From contig NZ_CAKMNW010000078.1 of NCBI RefSeq assembly GCF_927904885.1, forward strand, positions 1 through 64,000: DNA of 64,000 bases, written 5' to 3'. The notes under the pieces are model-generated. The model was not told the DNA's origin. It made no database searches and saw only the letters and a list, made by a program, of their open reading frames with translations. Position 1 is the first letter of the stretch, and each line of letters begins with the position of its first letter. Positions 36,449-45,969 of this stretch are shown piece by piece. The position numbers and the translations under genes are program-made. The DNA is from Candidatus Nitrotoga sp. M5. Its GTDB lineage: Bacteria; Pseudomonadota; Gammaproteobacteria; Burkholderiales; Gallionellaceae.

Positions 36449-39400
36449 ATGAGTGGAGATTACAGCCGAGTTCGATTCGATCCCCGCATCGATTTGTCCG
36501 GTGTGTTGATGCAGCAAGGACGCGTGCAACTGGACTCGGATTGGAATGAATGGGTAGCGGTGTTAGACAGGCGCGTGCGCGCCGAGAGCGTAGATACATT
36601 CGGCGTGCAAGTAACACCGGGCATCACGGGCGTGGCGGTAGTCTCGCCGCAGACGCCGAATGCCTTCAAGATCGAGGCCGCTGGTGGAAATATCACCATT
36701 GGCCGCGGCCGCATGTATGTGGATGGACTGCTGGCAGAAAATCACGGCGGCGGGGCCACGGAATTTGATCCGGTGCTCGCCGAACTGAGGGGGAAAACGG
36801 CACTGGCGTACAACTTGCAGCCCTATTTCCCCGCGCCACCAGCCCTGCCTGGCGGTGGACCACACCTTGCCTATCTTGAATCTTGGCAGCGCGAGATCAC
36901 TTATCTGCAGCACCCTGAGTTAGTGGAAAGCGCCGTGGGCGTGGATACCACCACACATCTGCAAACTGTTTGGCAAGTTCGTATGCTGGCCAATGTCATC
37001 GGTGCCGACTGCTCCACACCCGATGCCGCGGTAGCGGGCTGGCAAGCACTCACCCGTCCCTCCGGCGGACGCATGTCCATCAAGGCGGAGGGTGTGCCAC
37101 CCGAGCTCGACCCATGCGAATTGCCACCCAGCGGCGGTTATCGAGGTCTGGAGAATCAACTCTACCGCGTCGAAATTCACGACGGTGGCGCCGTGGGCGC
37201 AGCAACATTCAAATGGTCGCGAGACAATGCTAGTGTAGCGAGCAATGTGGTAGAAATTATCTCTCAGACCGCGACCAGCACTGAACTTAAATTGGCCAGC
37301 CTGGGCCGCGATGCTGTGTTGCGCTTCAATACCGGTGATTGGGTAGAAATACTCGACGACCGGCGCGAACTCAGTGGTGAAAACGGCGATCCCGCGCTGC
37401 GCCGCGGCGTTATGCGCAAGATCAGTGTCGACGACGCCAAGCAAACGATCAGCTTTTCACCCGCGTTGCCGGCAAACCTCATTCCCGGCGGCGGCCTCGA
37501 CACCTTGAACTCCCGTCACACTCGTGTGCGGCGCTGGGACCAAAAGGGCACAGTACGCGATGCCAGCAACAATATCATCGTCAATCTCAACGCAGCGAGC
37601 AGCACCGGTTTGATTCCGGTTCCTGCTGCGGGCGTCTGGGTGGTGTTGGAAAACGGAATTCAAATTCAATTCAGTCTCGACCCTTCAGGCGGCGGATTCC
37701 ACTGTGGGGACTATTGGGTATCCGCTGCACGCACCAATGACACCTCGGTAGAAACCTACACCCAAGCACCGCCACGTGGCATCCATCGCCATTATGCGCG
37801 GCTGGCCATCGTCACATTCCCTAACAACGAAACAGATTGCCGCGTGAAATGGCCACCCGAATGCGGTGGTGGCTGTTGCACAGTAAATGTCAGTCCTGGC
37901 GAAAATATCCAGACTGCGATCGACTCGCTGCCGGACGAAGGTGGTTGCGTGTGTCTGAAAACGGGCGTGCACAACATTAGTGCCACTATTAAGCTATTTT
38001 CGTCACACATCATCCTGCGCGGAGAGAGTCCTGGCTCCATCGTGCGTGCGGCAGGGCTGACCAAAACTTTGCAAATCGGCGACGCCAGCTCTCCGGTCAG
38101 CAATATTATCGTAGAAGGCATACACTTCGAGGCGACCGCCGCTGCTGACGATATCGGCGCGTTGCTTTATCTGGACCACTGCACGCGGGTACGAGTGCAG
38201 CACTGTACGCTTGCCGTCGCTGCCTCTCCTGATAATAAAACAACTCCACCCTACGTCGGTATCAATTTGAGCAGCGGTACCGATATTGACCTGATTGCCA
38301 ATCGTCTGGACAACTTTACCGTCGGCATTTTAAGCCAGGATTATCAGGGTGGTCTGCACATCGCCGACAATGCCATTGCAGGAGCCACTGGCGTATTCCT
38401 CGATCAAAAGGCCGATGGTTCCAATGGCCAATACGGCATACGGATAGACACCAATCACACCCAGGCCTGCCGCATCGAGAATAACCGCATCCGTAACTTC
38501 TGGGTCGGTATCTCTCTTCTCCATAACGCCGCAGGTTCGCTCATATCTGGCAATCGCATCAGCCGTAGCGCCGGTGTCACGCAAGATAACTTTCCATCCG
38601 GTGCCGCACAAATTCGCAATTATCTGGACACTCGTCTCTACGCCATTGAGATAGAGGCAGCTCAATGCGAAGTGCGCGGCAACCAGATCGACTTGCTCTC
38701 TACCGCATGGGGCGGCATCCGAATTAACGGAGTGCATGCAACCATCGCCGCCAACCTTCTGGAGGCGTCCATCCAGGAGCGCCAACTGATGGTACCTGCG
38801 GGTATCTATTGCCACGCTGATGCGGAAACCGGCTTGAGTGCCGACCACGCCGTAGTACGCGACAATCAGTTGCTAGGGCCACAATCAGGCATAGTCGTCT
38901 CACGCATTAACAGCCCAGTCATAGTCGGCAATCACACGGATGGCGGTGATACTGGATGGTTCGGCGTACTGGTGGATGATTGTATTGATAGCCGGATCGA
39001 CAATAACGACCTGCACGAAGTGTTCTTTGCCGTGCATCTCAGTAAGGGCGAACGCAACAGTATAGTGGGCAATCGCATCAATCAGGTGGGCACCGGCATC
39101 ACCGCCATACAGGAAACCGACCTAAAAGTCAGTGGCAATTTTCTGCAATCTTGCTTTCTTTTAGGCATGGCGATGTTCGTGCGTGGCGCGGCTGCACTGC
39201 TCGAAAACAGGGTCCTCAACTGCGGCTATGCCACCAAATTTTCGTTAGGTATAGGCGTGTTTTCTGATGAGGTGTTGACGCCTTCCGGTGCATATCTACG
39301 CATTGAAGGCTGCGAGGTGATCGACACTGGCATCTCCGCCGACAGCAGCCAAATCACCACTGACAATGCCATCGGCATTGGCGGCTGGATGCCCGCCTGC

Positions 39401-39892
39401 CAGATCAGCGGTAACCGCGTCGGTTACACCCAGCCCACCAAGCTAGATGTACTCAACGAACACCGCGCACTGTTGCTGATCGGCCCGCTTGCCATGCACT
39501 ACAGAACTGGCCGAAACACGATCACCTACATGTTTGGCAGCGCGCAAGTGAGTGACAATCACTTCAGTGGACCGGGCCGAACTCAGCTGGTGGAATTTAT
39601 GACTATTGCATTAAACGACACGATCGACTTCCGTTTCGAGAAAGTAACCTTCAGCAACAATATTTGCGACCATCTTAGTGCCGAAGCCAATGACCAAGGT
39701 GCAAGTGTGCGCCTATGGGGAGGACACTTGATCGCTATGGGCAATCAGATCAAGGCCGATGGCAAAGTCAATTCCATATCGTTGGCCAACAGTTCTAAAA
39801 CCGTACTCATGGGCAACATAACCACTGGGGAATACATCAACATCGGCACCGTCACTCCCCTGCCCATCACCAATTTCAACGTCAAAATTTAG
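36449..39892 (+). CDS. DUF6519 / right-handed beta-helix fibre-like protein
   Basis: An 1147-residue protein. The first ~440 residues start SGDYSRVRFDPRIDLSGVLMQQGRVQLDSDWNEW, as in DUF6519 proteins located at the end of eCIS baseplate operons. A Cys-rich hinge (CRVKWPPECGGGCCTVN) follows. The remaining ~650 residues are a long series of parallel beta-helix coils, seen as repeated NxI/GNxI patterns (IADNAIAGATGVFL, IENNRIRNFWVGISL, ISGNRISRSAG, IVGNRINQVGTGITA). Such helices are common in tail spikes that bind or cut polysaccharide. No catalytic site can be assigned. It has its own AAGGAG site 34 bases after the previous gene. Best read as receptor-binding fibre or tail-spike, by inference. 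Confidence 0.8.
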   Translation: MSGDYSRVRFDPRIDLSGVLMQQGRVQLDSDWNEWVAVLDRRVRAESVDTFGVQVTPGITGVAVVSPQTPNAFKIEAAGGNITIGRGRMYVDGLLAENHGGGATEFDPVLAELRGKTALAYNLQPYFPAPPALPGGGPHLAYLESWQREITYLQHPELVESAVGVDTTTHLQTVWQVRMLANVIGADCSTPDAAVAGWQALTRPSGGRMSIKAEGVPPELDPCELPPSGGYRGLENQLYRVEIHDGGAVGAATFKWSRDNASVASNVVEIISQTATSTELKLASLGRDAVLRFNTGDWVEILDDRRELSGENGDPALRRGVMRKISVDDAKQTISFSPALPANLIPGGGLDTLNSRHTRVRRWDQKGTVRDASNNIIVNLNAASSTGLIPVPAAGVWVVLENGIQIQFSLDPSGGGFHCGDYWVSAARTNDTSVETYTQAPPRGIHRHYARLAIVTFPNNETDCRVKWPPECGGGCCTVNVSPGENIQTAIDSLPDEGGCVCLKTGVHNISATIKLFSSHIILRGESPGSIVRAAGLTKTLQIGDASSPVSNIIVEGIHFEATAAADDIGALLYLDHCTRVRVQHCTLAVAASPDNKTTPPYVGINLSSGTDIDLIANRLDNFTVGILSQDYQGGLHIADNAIAGATGVFLDQKADGSNGQYGIRIDTNHTQACRIENNRIRNFWVGISLLHNAAGSLISGNRISRSAGVTQDNFPSGAAQIRNYLDTRLYAIEIEAAQCEVRGNQIDLLSTAWGGIRINGVHATIAANLLEASIQERQLMVPAGIYCHADAETGLSADHAVVRDNQLLGPQSGIVVSRINSPVIVGNHTDGGDTGWFGVLVDDCIDSRIDNNDLHEVFFAVHLSKGERNSIVGNRINQVGTGITAIQETDLKVSGNFLQSCFLLGMAMFVRGAAALLENRVLNCGYATKFSLGIGVFSDEVLTPSGAYLRIEGCEVIDTGISADSSQITTDNAIGIGGWMPACQISGNRVGYTQPTKLDVLNEHRALLLIGPLAMHYRTGRNTITYMFGSAQVSDNHFSGPGRTQLVEFMTIALNDTIDFRFEKVTFSNNICDHLSAEANDQGASVRLWGGHLIAMGNQIKADGKVNSISLANSSKTVLMGNITTGEYINIGTVTPLPITNFNVKI

Positions 39893-39903
39893 GAGTGTAC
39901 AAC

Positions 39904-40257
39904 GTGGACATCAAAACACTGGAACAAGCGCTCAAACTGCAAAGCAACTTCACCAGCCAGCTTACAAAAAGTATGGCATCGCAGCGCACAGGCAAGATGC
40001 CAAGCATTGAAGTGACGCTAAAAGAAAAGGAGAAATTGATTGCCCAAGCCCAAGCGGAGGTCGAAATCGCCATCAAAGAGCGTGATGTAGCTGTACGCCG
40101 CTGGGATGAGCGCATCATGCAACGCAAAGAATACGTCGCCAAACTAAAAGAAGAGTTGAACAACATCAATAAACGACCTCCAGAACGAAACATCTCATCC
40201 AAAGTGAAAAAACCGGTAAATTCAAAAAAAGAGCCTCTCAACAAAAAATCTCAGTAA
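39904..40257 (+). CDS. Last eCIS gene: charged coiled-coil protein
   Basis: A 117-residue, strongly helical protein rich in Lys, Glu, Gln and Ala (EVTLKEKEKLIAQAQAEVEIAIKERDVAVRRWDERIMQRKEYVAKLKEEL), which should form a coiled coil, followed by a Lys-rich tail. A GTG at 39904 is chosen because AGGAG (39891-39895) is spaced eight bases before it; a GTG at 39895 would overlap that site. It follows the fibre-like gene by 11 bases and may be a fibre chaperone or oligomerisation partner. No family recognised. Confidence 0.65.
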   Translation: MDIKTLEQALKLQSNFTSQLTKSMASQRTGKMPSIEVTLKEKEKLIAQAQAEVEIAIKERDVAVRRWDERIMQRKEYVAKLKEELNNINKRPPERNISSKVKKPVNSKKEPLNKKSQ

Positions 40258-40433
40258 GCACTTGGGAACATATATTTTTTTATATGAAAAAATAAGTGGA
40301 GAATTAACTTTCACCCTTCCACAAAAACGGAAGCCTGTTCACATTTCGACAAGCCCTGGACGAACGGATTGTTGCTGGCTTTTTTATTTTTTTTCGTCTT
40401 TTGCTTATCCAAGGGTTACCCACAACGAATCAT

Positions 40434-41549
40434 ATGAAGATCGGCATTCCTAAAGAAATAAAAGCGAACGAAAGCCGTGTCGCACTGGCTCCCTCCGGCG
40501 CAGAATCCCTGACTGCGGCGGGGCATTCTGTGCTGATCGAGACAGGCGCAGGCTCAGGTAGTGATTTCAGTGACGAACAGTATCTTGCTGTAGGCGCATG
40601 TATCGTCCCCGATGCCGACACAATATGGGCGAATGCTGATCTGATTGTTAAAGTTAAAGAGCCGATTGAAGCAGAATGGCGACGCATCAAGCCTGGCCAA
40701 ACACTGTTCACCTATTTCCATTTTGCAGCTGATAAAAAACTAACCCAAGCACACCTGGAATCTGGTGCAACTTGCATCGCTTACGAAACAATTGAATTGC
40801 CATCACGCGAATTACCACTGCTTACACCAATGTCTGAAGTCGCCGGACGCATGGCCGTAAACGAAGGGGCCAAATATCTCGAAAAGATATATGGTGGAAG
40901 GGGCGTTCTGCTAGGTGGAGTACCTGGTGTGCCGCCCGCACATGTTGTCATTCTCGGCGGCGGCGTAGTGGGCATGAATGCCGCCAAAATGGCAGCAGGC
41001 CTGGGCGCAAGTGTCACCATCCTTGACCTTTCATTGGAGCGGCTACGCTATCTTAGCGATATCATGCCCGCTAACGTACAGTTGGTTTTTTCTAATCGAC
41101 ACAATCTGCTGGAACAGATTGCCACCGCCGATCTTGTTATCGGTGGGGTGTTAATCCCCGGAGCCATTGCGCCCAAACTAATACGCTATGATGATCTCAA
41201 GACCATGCACCAAGGCTCGGTGATAGTGGATGTTGCAGTGGATCAAGGCGGCTGCATTGAAACAACCCATCCAACTACGCACGAGAACCCGATTTATGTG
41301 GTCGAGGGTGTCATTCACTATGCCGTTGCGAACATGCCCGGCGCCGTACCTCGCACCTCAACCTTGGCTCTAACCAATGCAACTTTGCCTTATGTACTGC
41401 AATTAGCAAATAATGGTTGGAAGCAGGCACTTAAGGATGACGCTGCGTTGCGCAAAGGACTCAATATCGTGGATGGGAAAATTACTCATCACGCTGTCGC
41501 AAAAGCATTCGGAATGTTTGCCCACGATCCGGAAAATTTTCTCGATTAA
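40434..41549 (+). CDS. ald: Alanine dehydrogenase
   Basis: A 371-residue NAD-dependent enzyme interconverting L-alanine and pyruvate plus ammonia. It begins [20 protein letters not shown] and has the substrate-site regions ([26 protein letters not shown]). The NAD-binding Rossmann loop is [29 protein letters not shown] at about 170-200, and [28 protein letters not shown] follows. Length and motifs are complete. The start MKIGIPKE is the family standard; a longer in-frame start at 40401 is rejected. It converges on the amidotransferase gene, the two stop codons overlapping within TTAA. Confidence 0.96.
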   Translation: MKIGIPKEIKANESRVALAPSGAESLTAAGHSVLIETGAGSGSDFSDEQYLAVGACIVPDADTIWANADLIVKVKEPIEAEWRRIKPGQTLFTYFHFAADKKLTQAHLESGATCIAYETIELPSRELPLLTPMSEVAGRMAVNEGAKYLEKIYGGRGVLLGGVPGVPPAHVVILGGGVVGMNAAKMAAGLGASVTILDLSLERLRYLSDIMPANVQLVFSNRHNLLEQIATADLVIGGVLIPGAIAPKLIRYDDLKTMHQGSVIVDVAVDQGGCIETTHPTTHENPIYVVEGVIHYAVANMPGAVPRTSTLALTNATLPYVLQLANNGWKQALKDDAALRKGLNIVDGKITHHAVAKAFGMFAHDPENFLD

Positions 41550-42385
41550 TCGCTCGATAAATTCTTGGATCGCCAGTCTTCAGCCAGTGATTTTATCGGG
41601 CTGGGGGTCGTGGCAAGTTGTGTGACAACTTCACCCTTATGGAACATCCACAATGTACCCGGTATCATAGCTTGCCAAGACTCATTATCGGTCAGCGGTA
41701 CGGTGGCGATAATGGCTACACGATCATTTGGCGTAGTCACGTGACTGAAATCGACTGTCATATCCTCATCCTTTAAATGCGCCACATTGAATGGACTGTG
41801 GCGGATAAGGTAGTTTAATTCGGTTGAACTGTGCGCGAACAGATATTCTCCGTTAGACAATAGATAATTACAGATGCCCATACCAGCAATCTGATCTGTT
41901 AGTTCATGCAATACGGCAAACAGAGAGTCACGCGATGGCGGTTTGTCATTAAAACGAATTCTCAGACTTTGCAGCAACCAGCAAAAAATACGTTCACTAT
42001 CAGTATTACCCACAGGAACAAAACCACCATATAACTCAGGCAGAAATTGCGGTAGATTGCCGTTGTGCGCAAAAACCCAGTACTGACCCCACAGCTCACG
42101 CACAAAAGGATGGGTGTTTTCCAACGACACCAAGCCTTGCGTTGCCTTACGAATATGGGCGATGACGTTGAGGGATTGAATAGGATACTTACGTACCAGT
42201 TCAGCGACAGGTGATTGTGCTGAAGGTTTTGGATCCAAAAAAATCCGCACTCCCTTGCCCTCGAAAAAGGCAATGCCCCAACCATCAGCATGTTCACTCG
42301 TTTCTCCCCCCCGTTTTCGGAAGCCGGTGAAGGAAAAACAAATATCAGTGGGGACATTGCAGTTCATGCCGAGCAGTTCGCACAT
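41546..42385 (-). CDS. Class II glutamine amidotransferase (YafJ-like)
   Basis: A 279-residue Ntn-type amidotransferase. Removal of Met1 would expose the nucleophile Cys2 ([14 protein letters not shown]), which decides the start against an ATG six codons upstream. Family features are [42 protein letters not shown] and [13 protein letters not shown]. It releases ammonia from glutamine for an unknown acceptor. It stands alone and tail-to-tail with alanine dehydrogenase. A biological link through ammonia handling is only a suggestion. Confidence 0.93.
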   Translation of the reverse strand: MCELLGMNCNVPTDICFSFTGFRKRGGETSEHADGWGIAFFEGKGVRIFLDPKPSAQSPVAELVRKYPIQSLNVIAHIRKATQGLVSLENTHPFVRELWGQYWVFAHNGNLPQFLPELYGGFVPVGNTDSERIFCWLLQSLRIRFNDKPPSRDSLFAVLHELTDQIAGMGICNYLLSNGEYLFAHSSTELNYLIRHSPFNVAHLKDEDMTVDFSHVTTPNDRVAIIATVPLTDNESWQAMIPGTLWMFHKGEVVTQLATTPSPIKSLAEDWRSKNLSSD

Positions 42386-42789
42386 ATCTAAACTCCTGAC
42401 CAAATCAGATTGTAGTTACATTGCGGACACTTCTAAATATCCAATTTTGCGAGCAGCCGCTTTTCAACTTGCATGCTTTCCCTGTTTCATCACAATTCTG
42501 CGTTACCAAACTAAAATAACCGATTACATATCAACTTAGTATGCCGCGCTCAATTTATTTGGTTATACCTCGTCTTGCCTGGAAACTTGAAGCTTAGAAG
42601 TTGCTCTAGTATCTTTGCATAATGTTCTTACCCAAGCATACTGAAACAGCTCACACTTGCTTGACATAAACACCACTGAGTAACGCTTTGAGAGTCGGAC
42701 ACAATCTGCGCGACTTAGCATACCGATTCATCATGTTTTGTACTCACGCCCTTGTGAGCTGAAAAAATTGATAATTTATTATCAGCTCA
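42386..42789. other. Gap with a remnant of the dispersed repeat
   Basis: About 400 bases without a gene. Positions 42425-42457 (GGACACTTCTAAATATCC...) match the left end of the 9040 repeat (GGGCACCTCTAAAAATAC...) over roughly 33 bases with scattered differences, including the following CAATTTTG and GAGC. This is a decayed copy of one end. Nothing else recognised. Confidence 0.5.
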
Positions 42790-44517
42790 CTAAGCAATGT
42801 TCAATTTTTCCACCAACTCACGTATTTTTAACGGATCTTTAGCGCGCAATATCCTTTGCTTCAACGTTACAATATCTGGCAGGCTTGTGGTAAGAACACA
42901 CTGCTTAACGCGCAGTAGTTGCGCTGAATTCATAGAAAATTGACGCAAACCTAGGCCTAACAGCAGACGAGTGAAGATGACTTTTCCAGCCATTTCTCCG
43001 CACACTGAAACCGGAATGCCAGCCTTATTGGCGCTACTAATGACGTGTGACAGCAAGTACAAAATAGCGGGATGTAACGGATCATACAGGTGTGCTACCT
43101 CATCATCTGTACGGTCGATTGCCAGCGTATACTGGATCAAATCATTGGTCCCGATGGAGAGGAAATCCAGTTTCTTGATAAACACATCGAGCACCAAAGC
43201 AGCTGCAGGAATTTCTATCATGCCGCCAATTTGTATTTCACGATTATAGGGAATACCTTCATTATCCAGGCTTTGCTTGGCATCGACGATGAATTGCAGG
43301 GTTTGATTAATCTCCGACACGCTGGTAAGCATAGGTATCAGTATTTTCACGTTGCCGTAGCTCGAAGCGCGTAGCAATGCACGTAATTGTGTGAGAAACA
43401 TTTGCGGTTCAGCCAAACACAACCGGATGGCGCGCAGCCCCAGTGCAGGGTTGCTGGCAACGCGCTGGGCACCATTCAGCTGTTTGTCCGCGCCAAGATC
43501 GAAGGTACGAATAGTCACTGGCAGCCCTTCCATTCCTTCTGCCACCGCGCGGTAAGCAGCAAATTGCTCCTCCTCATCTGGCAAGACGTCACGATTAAGG
43601 AACAGAAATTCGCTGCGAAATAGACCTATCCCAGTGGCACCATTTTCATAAACCTCCGCCAAATCGTTGGGAAGCTCAATATTTGCGTGCAGCTCTATGG
43701 TGGTGCCGTCTAGTGTGACGGCAGGCGTAGATTTAAGGCACTTAAGTTTGTTTCGCGCTTCTTCCCATTGGTTCTGAAGCAGCTTGTATTCGACAAGAAC
43801 TTGCTCATCCGGATTAACAATGACAACACCTTGGCCACCATCCACGATAAGCAGATCGTTCTCACGCATCAACTGGCGCGCACGATGTAAACCGACCACA
43901 CATGGCGTACTCAGGCCACGCGCCATGATGGCAGTGTGCGAGGTGGCACCGCCTAAATCGGTAAGAATAGCGGCAAAATGGTGCGATTTGAGTTGAATCA
44001 AGTCAGCCGGACTAATATCGTGCGCTACCAAAATCATTTTCATGTCAGGCACTACGGCAGACGGCTGATGGCCCGGCTGGCCGGTAAGCTTATTAAGCAC
44101 GCGCTCCACCACCTGCACTACGTCAGTTTTGCGTTCGCGCAGGTAAGCATCGTCGAATTCCTCGAACTGAGCCACCAGCGCGTCCATCTGTATTTTTAGC
44201 GCCCATTCTGCATTGCATTGTTCATGCTCGATCATTTTGCGCGATGCCAGATCGATGTGCTCATCAGCCAAAATCATCAAATGCAAATCAAGAAAAGCAT
44301 CAAACTCGGCAGCTGCATGCAGCGGACGGTAGTTGCGTAATTCGGCCAGTTCCTGGCGTGTGCTTTCCATTGCAGCGTCGAAGCGCGCAATTTCCTCATG
44401 CACCAAATTCCTGGGCATCACATAGTGCACAACTTCCAGCACCGTGTGCGAAATAAGATGAACATAACCGATGGCGATACCACTGGAGACTGGAATCCCA
44501 TGGAGGGTAAAACTCAT
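42790..44517 (-). CDS. ptsI: PTS enzyme I (phosphoenolpyruvate-protein phosphotransferase)
   Basis: A 575-residue enzyme I that takes phosphate from PEP and passes it to HPr. The start is MSFTLHGIPVSSGIAIGY. The active His194 lies in GGATSHTAIMARG. The PEP-binding barrel shows GIGLFRSEFLFLNRD, LRAIRLCLAEPQMFLTQLRALLRAS, GTNDLIQYTLAIDR and the C-terminal VSVCGEMAGK with the catalytic Cys. It overlaps ptsH by four bases. Together with HPr and EIIA-Man, and with no EIIB/EIIC in view, it forms a regulatory rather than sugar-transporting PTS. Confidence 0.95.
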   Translation of the reverse strand: MSFTLHGIPVSSGIAIGYVHLISHTVLEVVHYVMPRNLVHEEIARFDAAMESTRQELAELRNYRPLHAAAEFDAFLDLHLMILADEHIDLASRKMIEHEQCNAEWALKIQMDALVAQFEEFDDAYLRERKTDVVQVVERVLNKLTGQPGHQPSAVVPDMKMILVAHDISPADLIQLKSHHFAAILTDLGGATSHTAIMARGLSTPCVVGLHRARQLMRENDLLIVDGGQGVVIVNPDEQVLVEYKLLQNQWEEARNKLKCLKSTPAVTLDGTTIELHANIELPNDLAEVYENGATGIGLFRSEFLFLNRDVLPDEEEQFAAYRAVAEGMEGLPVTIRTFDLGADKQLNGAQRVASNPALGLRAIRLCLAEPQMFLTQLRALLRASSYGNVKILIPMLTSVSEINQTLQFIVDAKQSLDNEGIPYNREIQIGGMIEIPAAALVLDVFIKKLDFLSIGTNDLIQYTLAIDRTDDEVAHLYDPLHPAILYLLSHVISSANKAGIPVSVCGEMAGKVIFTRLLLGLGLRQFSMNSAQLLRVKQCVLTTSLPDIVTLKQRILRAKDPLKIRELVEKLNIA

Positions 44518-44783
44518 TCGCCTTCTCCAAAACAATCATTAATCAGGGCAACGATTGCATCCATCGCCTCTCTTTCATTTTCACCGCTGGTTTCGATGTT
44601 AATGGTGCTACCTTTAGAAGCGGCCAGCATCATTACACCCATAATGCTTTTTGCATTCACACGCTTACCTGCACGTGACATCCATATCTCGCAGGCAAAT
44701 TGTGATGCAAGCTTAGTCAGCTTGGACGAGGCGCGTGCATGTAGCCCAAGCTTGTTAATGATTAGCACATCTTGATTCAACAT
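44514..44783 (-). CDS. ptsH: Phosphocarrier protein HPr
   Basis: An 89-residue HPr. With the start at 44783 (MLNQDVLIINKLGLHARAS) the phosphorylated histidine is His15 and the regulatory serine in NAKSIMGVMML is Ser46, the canonical numbering. This decides against an ATG one codon upstream. The presence of Ser46 with its IMGVM context leaves HPr kinase control possible. The gene overlaps EIIA by 29 bases and ptsI by four. Confidence 0.96.
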   Translation of the reverse strand: MLNQDVLIINKLGLHARASSKLTKLASQFACEIWMSRAGKRVNAKSIMGVMMLAASKGSTINIETSGENEREAMDAIVALINDCFGEGE

Positions 44784-45180
44784 CACATCCCTCGTCAGTA
44801 TCCATTAAAACTATACATTCGCGCCCGACTTCCAGCGCCTTTTGAGCAACTTCGGCTAGCGGCTTGTGGCTATTGCAAACTGCGCGCAGCAGCATCGGCA
44901 GGTTTACTCCAGCCACACCTACTGCTTGGCCAGACTGAAACAGCCGTCGCCCGATATTACTCGGGGTTGCGCCAATCAGGTCTGATAACACCAACACCCC
45001 CTTCCCCGTGTCCAATTGCGCCATAAGCGCCCGCCCTTCCTCTTCTTTACGGTGTGGGTCGTCATCAGCCAGAATTGACAATACCTTCAGGTTGGGCGGC
45101 GCATCCCCAATGACATGCCGAACGCAATCCACCATGCTGTCACCAAGTCCATTGTGGGTTATCAATAAAATTCCAATCAC
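44755..45180 (-). CDS. PTS EIIA component, mannose family
   Basis: A 141-residue EIIA-Man-type protein, phosphorylated on His9 in the opening MIGILLITHNGLGDSM. The conserved VLSDLIGATPSNIGRRLF and GVNLPMLLRAV segments are present. In betaproteobacteria this protein heads a small operon with HPr and enzyme I and serves signalling rather than uptake. The C-terminal tail is His- and Cys-containing (CDVESRCANH). It overlaps ptsH by 29 bases. Confidence 0.94.
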   Translation of the reverse strand: MIGILLITHNGLGDSMVDCVRHVIGDAPPNLKVLSILADDDPHRKEEEGRALMAQLDTGKGVLVLSDLIGATPSNIGRRLFQSGQAVGVAGVNLPMLLRAVCNSHKPLAEVAQKALEVGRECIVLMDTDEGCDVESRCANH

Positions 45181-45969
45181 TTCACATAACTCCTAATCGA
45201 TAAACTTAAATCAAAATAAATAAACCAATCAGCCGAAATGGTTCATGAATAAATTGCACAATAGCTGATATCAAGGTGCGGCTGCAGTTTGTCGTAATCA
45301 TGGCTCAACCTTCGTGAGCATGGTTTGGCTGTGACCTCTAGCCGTTTCTGTGATTCGGCGGAATAGCTACACCGTGCCACTTTCGTCAATCAACAGCGCT
45401 TCTGTTAAATTCATTTTTACTGCGCTACACCAAACCTGGCTTCCAGAAATAATAATGGATTCGAAGTAACATCAGATAACATTCCAGCACGTGCACCATA
45501 CGTCAGTACAACAAACACCGGCTTCCTTGCACAAACCTTCTGTTGAGCGGGTCGATCAGGTGACAGTAGCGATTATTGCCCGCCATGAAATAACGCTCAT
45601 CTTTCGGATGAGCTGTAACCAATGCAGCAACCTGATTTTCAGTCCAGCAGTGTGGGCTTGAATTCGTTGGCGTGAAAATTTCATAAGTTCACTATGTTAC
45701 CAATTTCGGGAACAAACAGCCCGTGGAACTGCGCAGAAAGCTGGGCAACATCCGTCAACATAGCGGCAAGCAGATACAGCTGCACTGCTCTCTCCCTTAT
45801 TAGAAAAGGCAGTGTTCAATTCAATTAACTCACTAGGTTACCAAGCGTGCCGTTAGCGGCCTTAACATCTTGGCAGAATTTTTGTCGCCAATGAGCCGAT
45901 GAAAAGCCTGTGAATTCTGCCCTATTTTCTCTCTCTGCCTCTGCACTTTTGTGTTAACACTGTTATAAA
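45181..45969. other. Gap between EIIA and gshA with decayed coding sequence
   Basis: About 790 bases. On the minus strand several pieces read like coding sequence broken by stops and frame changes: WTENQVAALVTAHPKDERYF followed by MAGNNRYCHLIDPLNRRF (about 45540-45650), and KPVFVVLTYGARAGMLSDVT with its continuation to a stop near 45422. I cannot name the parent. In related genomes I would expect gshB here; none of these pieces looks like glutathione synthetase. Confidence 0.4.

Noticed and set aside
11120..40257. The phage-tail genes as a prophage
   Set aside because: No terminase, portal, capsid, replication, lysis or phage integrase genes within or beside the block, while DUF4255, an Afp15-type ATPase and DUF4157 cargo are specific to eCIS.
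11120..40257. The same block as a type VI secretion system
   Set aside because: No TssJ/L/M membrane complex, no TssB/TssC-type split sheath, no TssK and no ClpV; the sheath is one phage-type protein.
40401..40433. Longer N-terminus for alanine dehydrogenase
   Set aside because: The family begins at MKIGIPKE, and the 11 extra residues have no counterpart in it.
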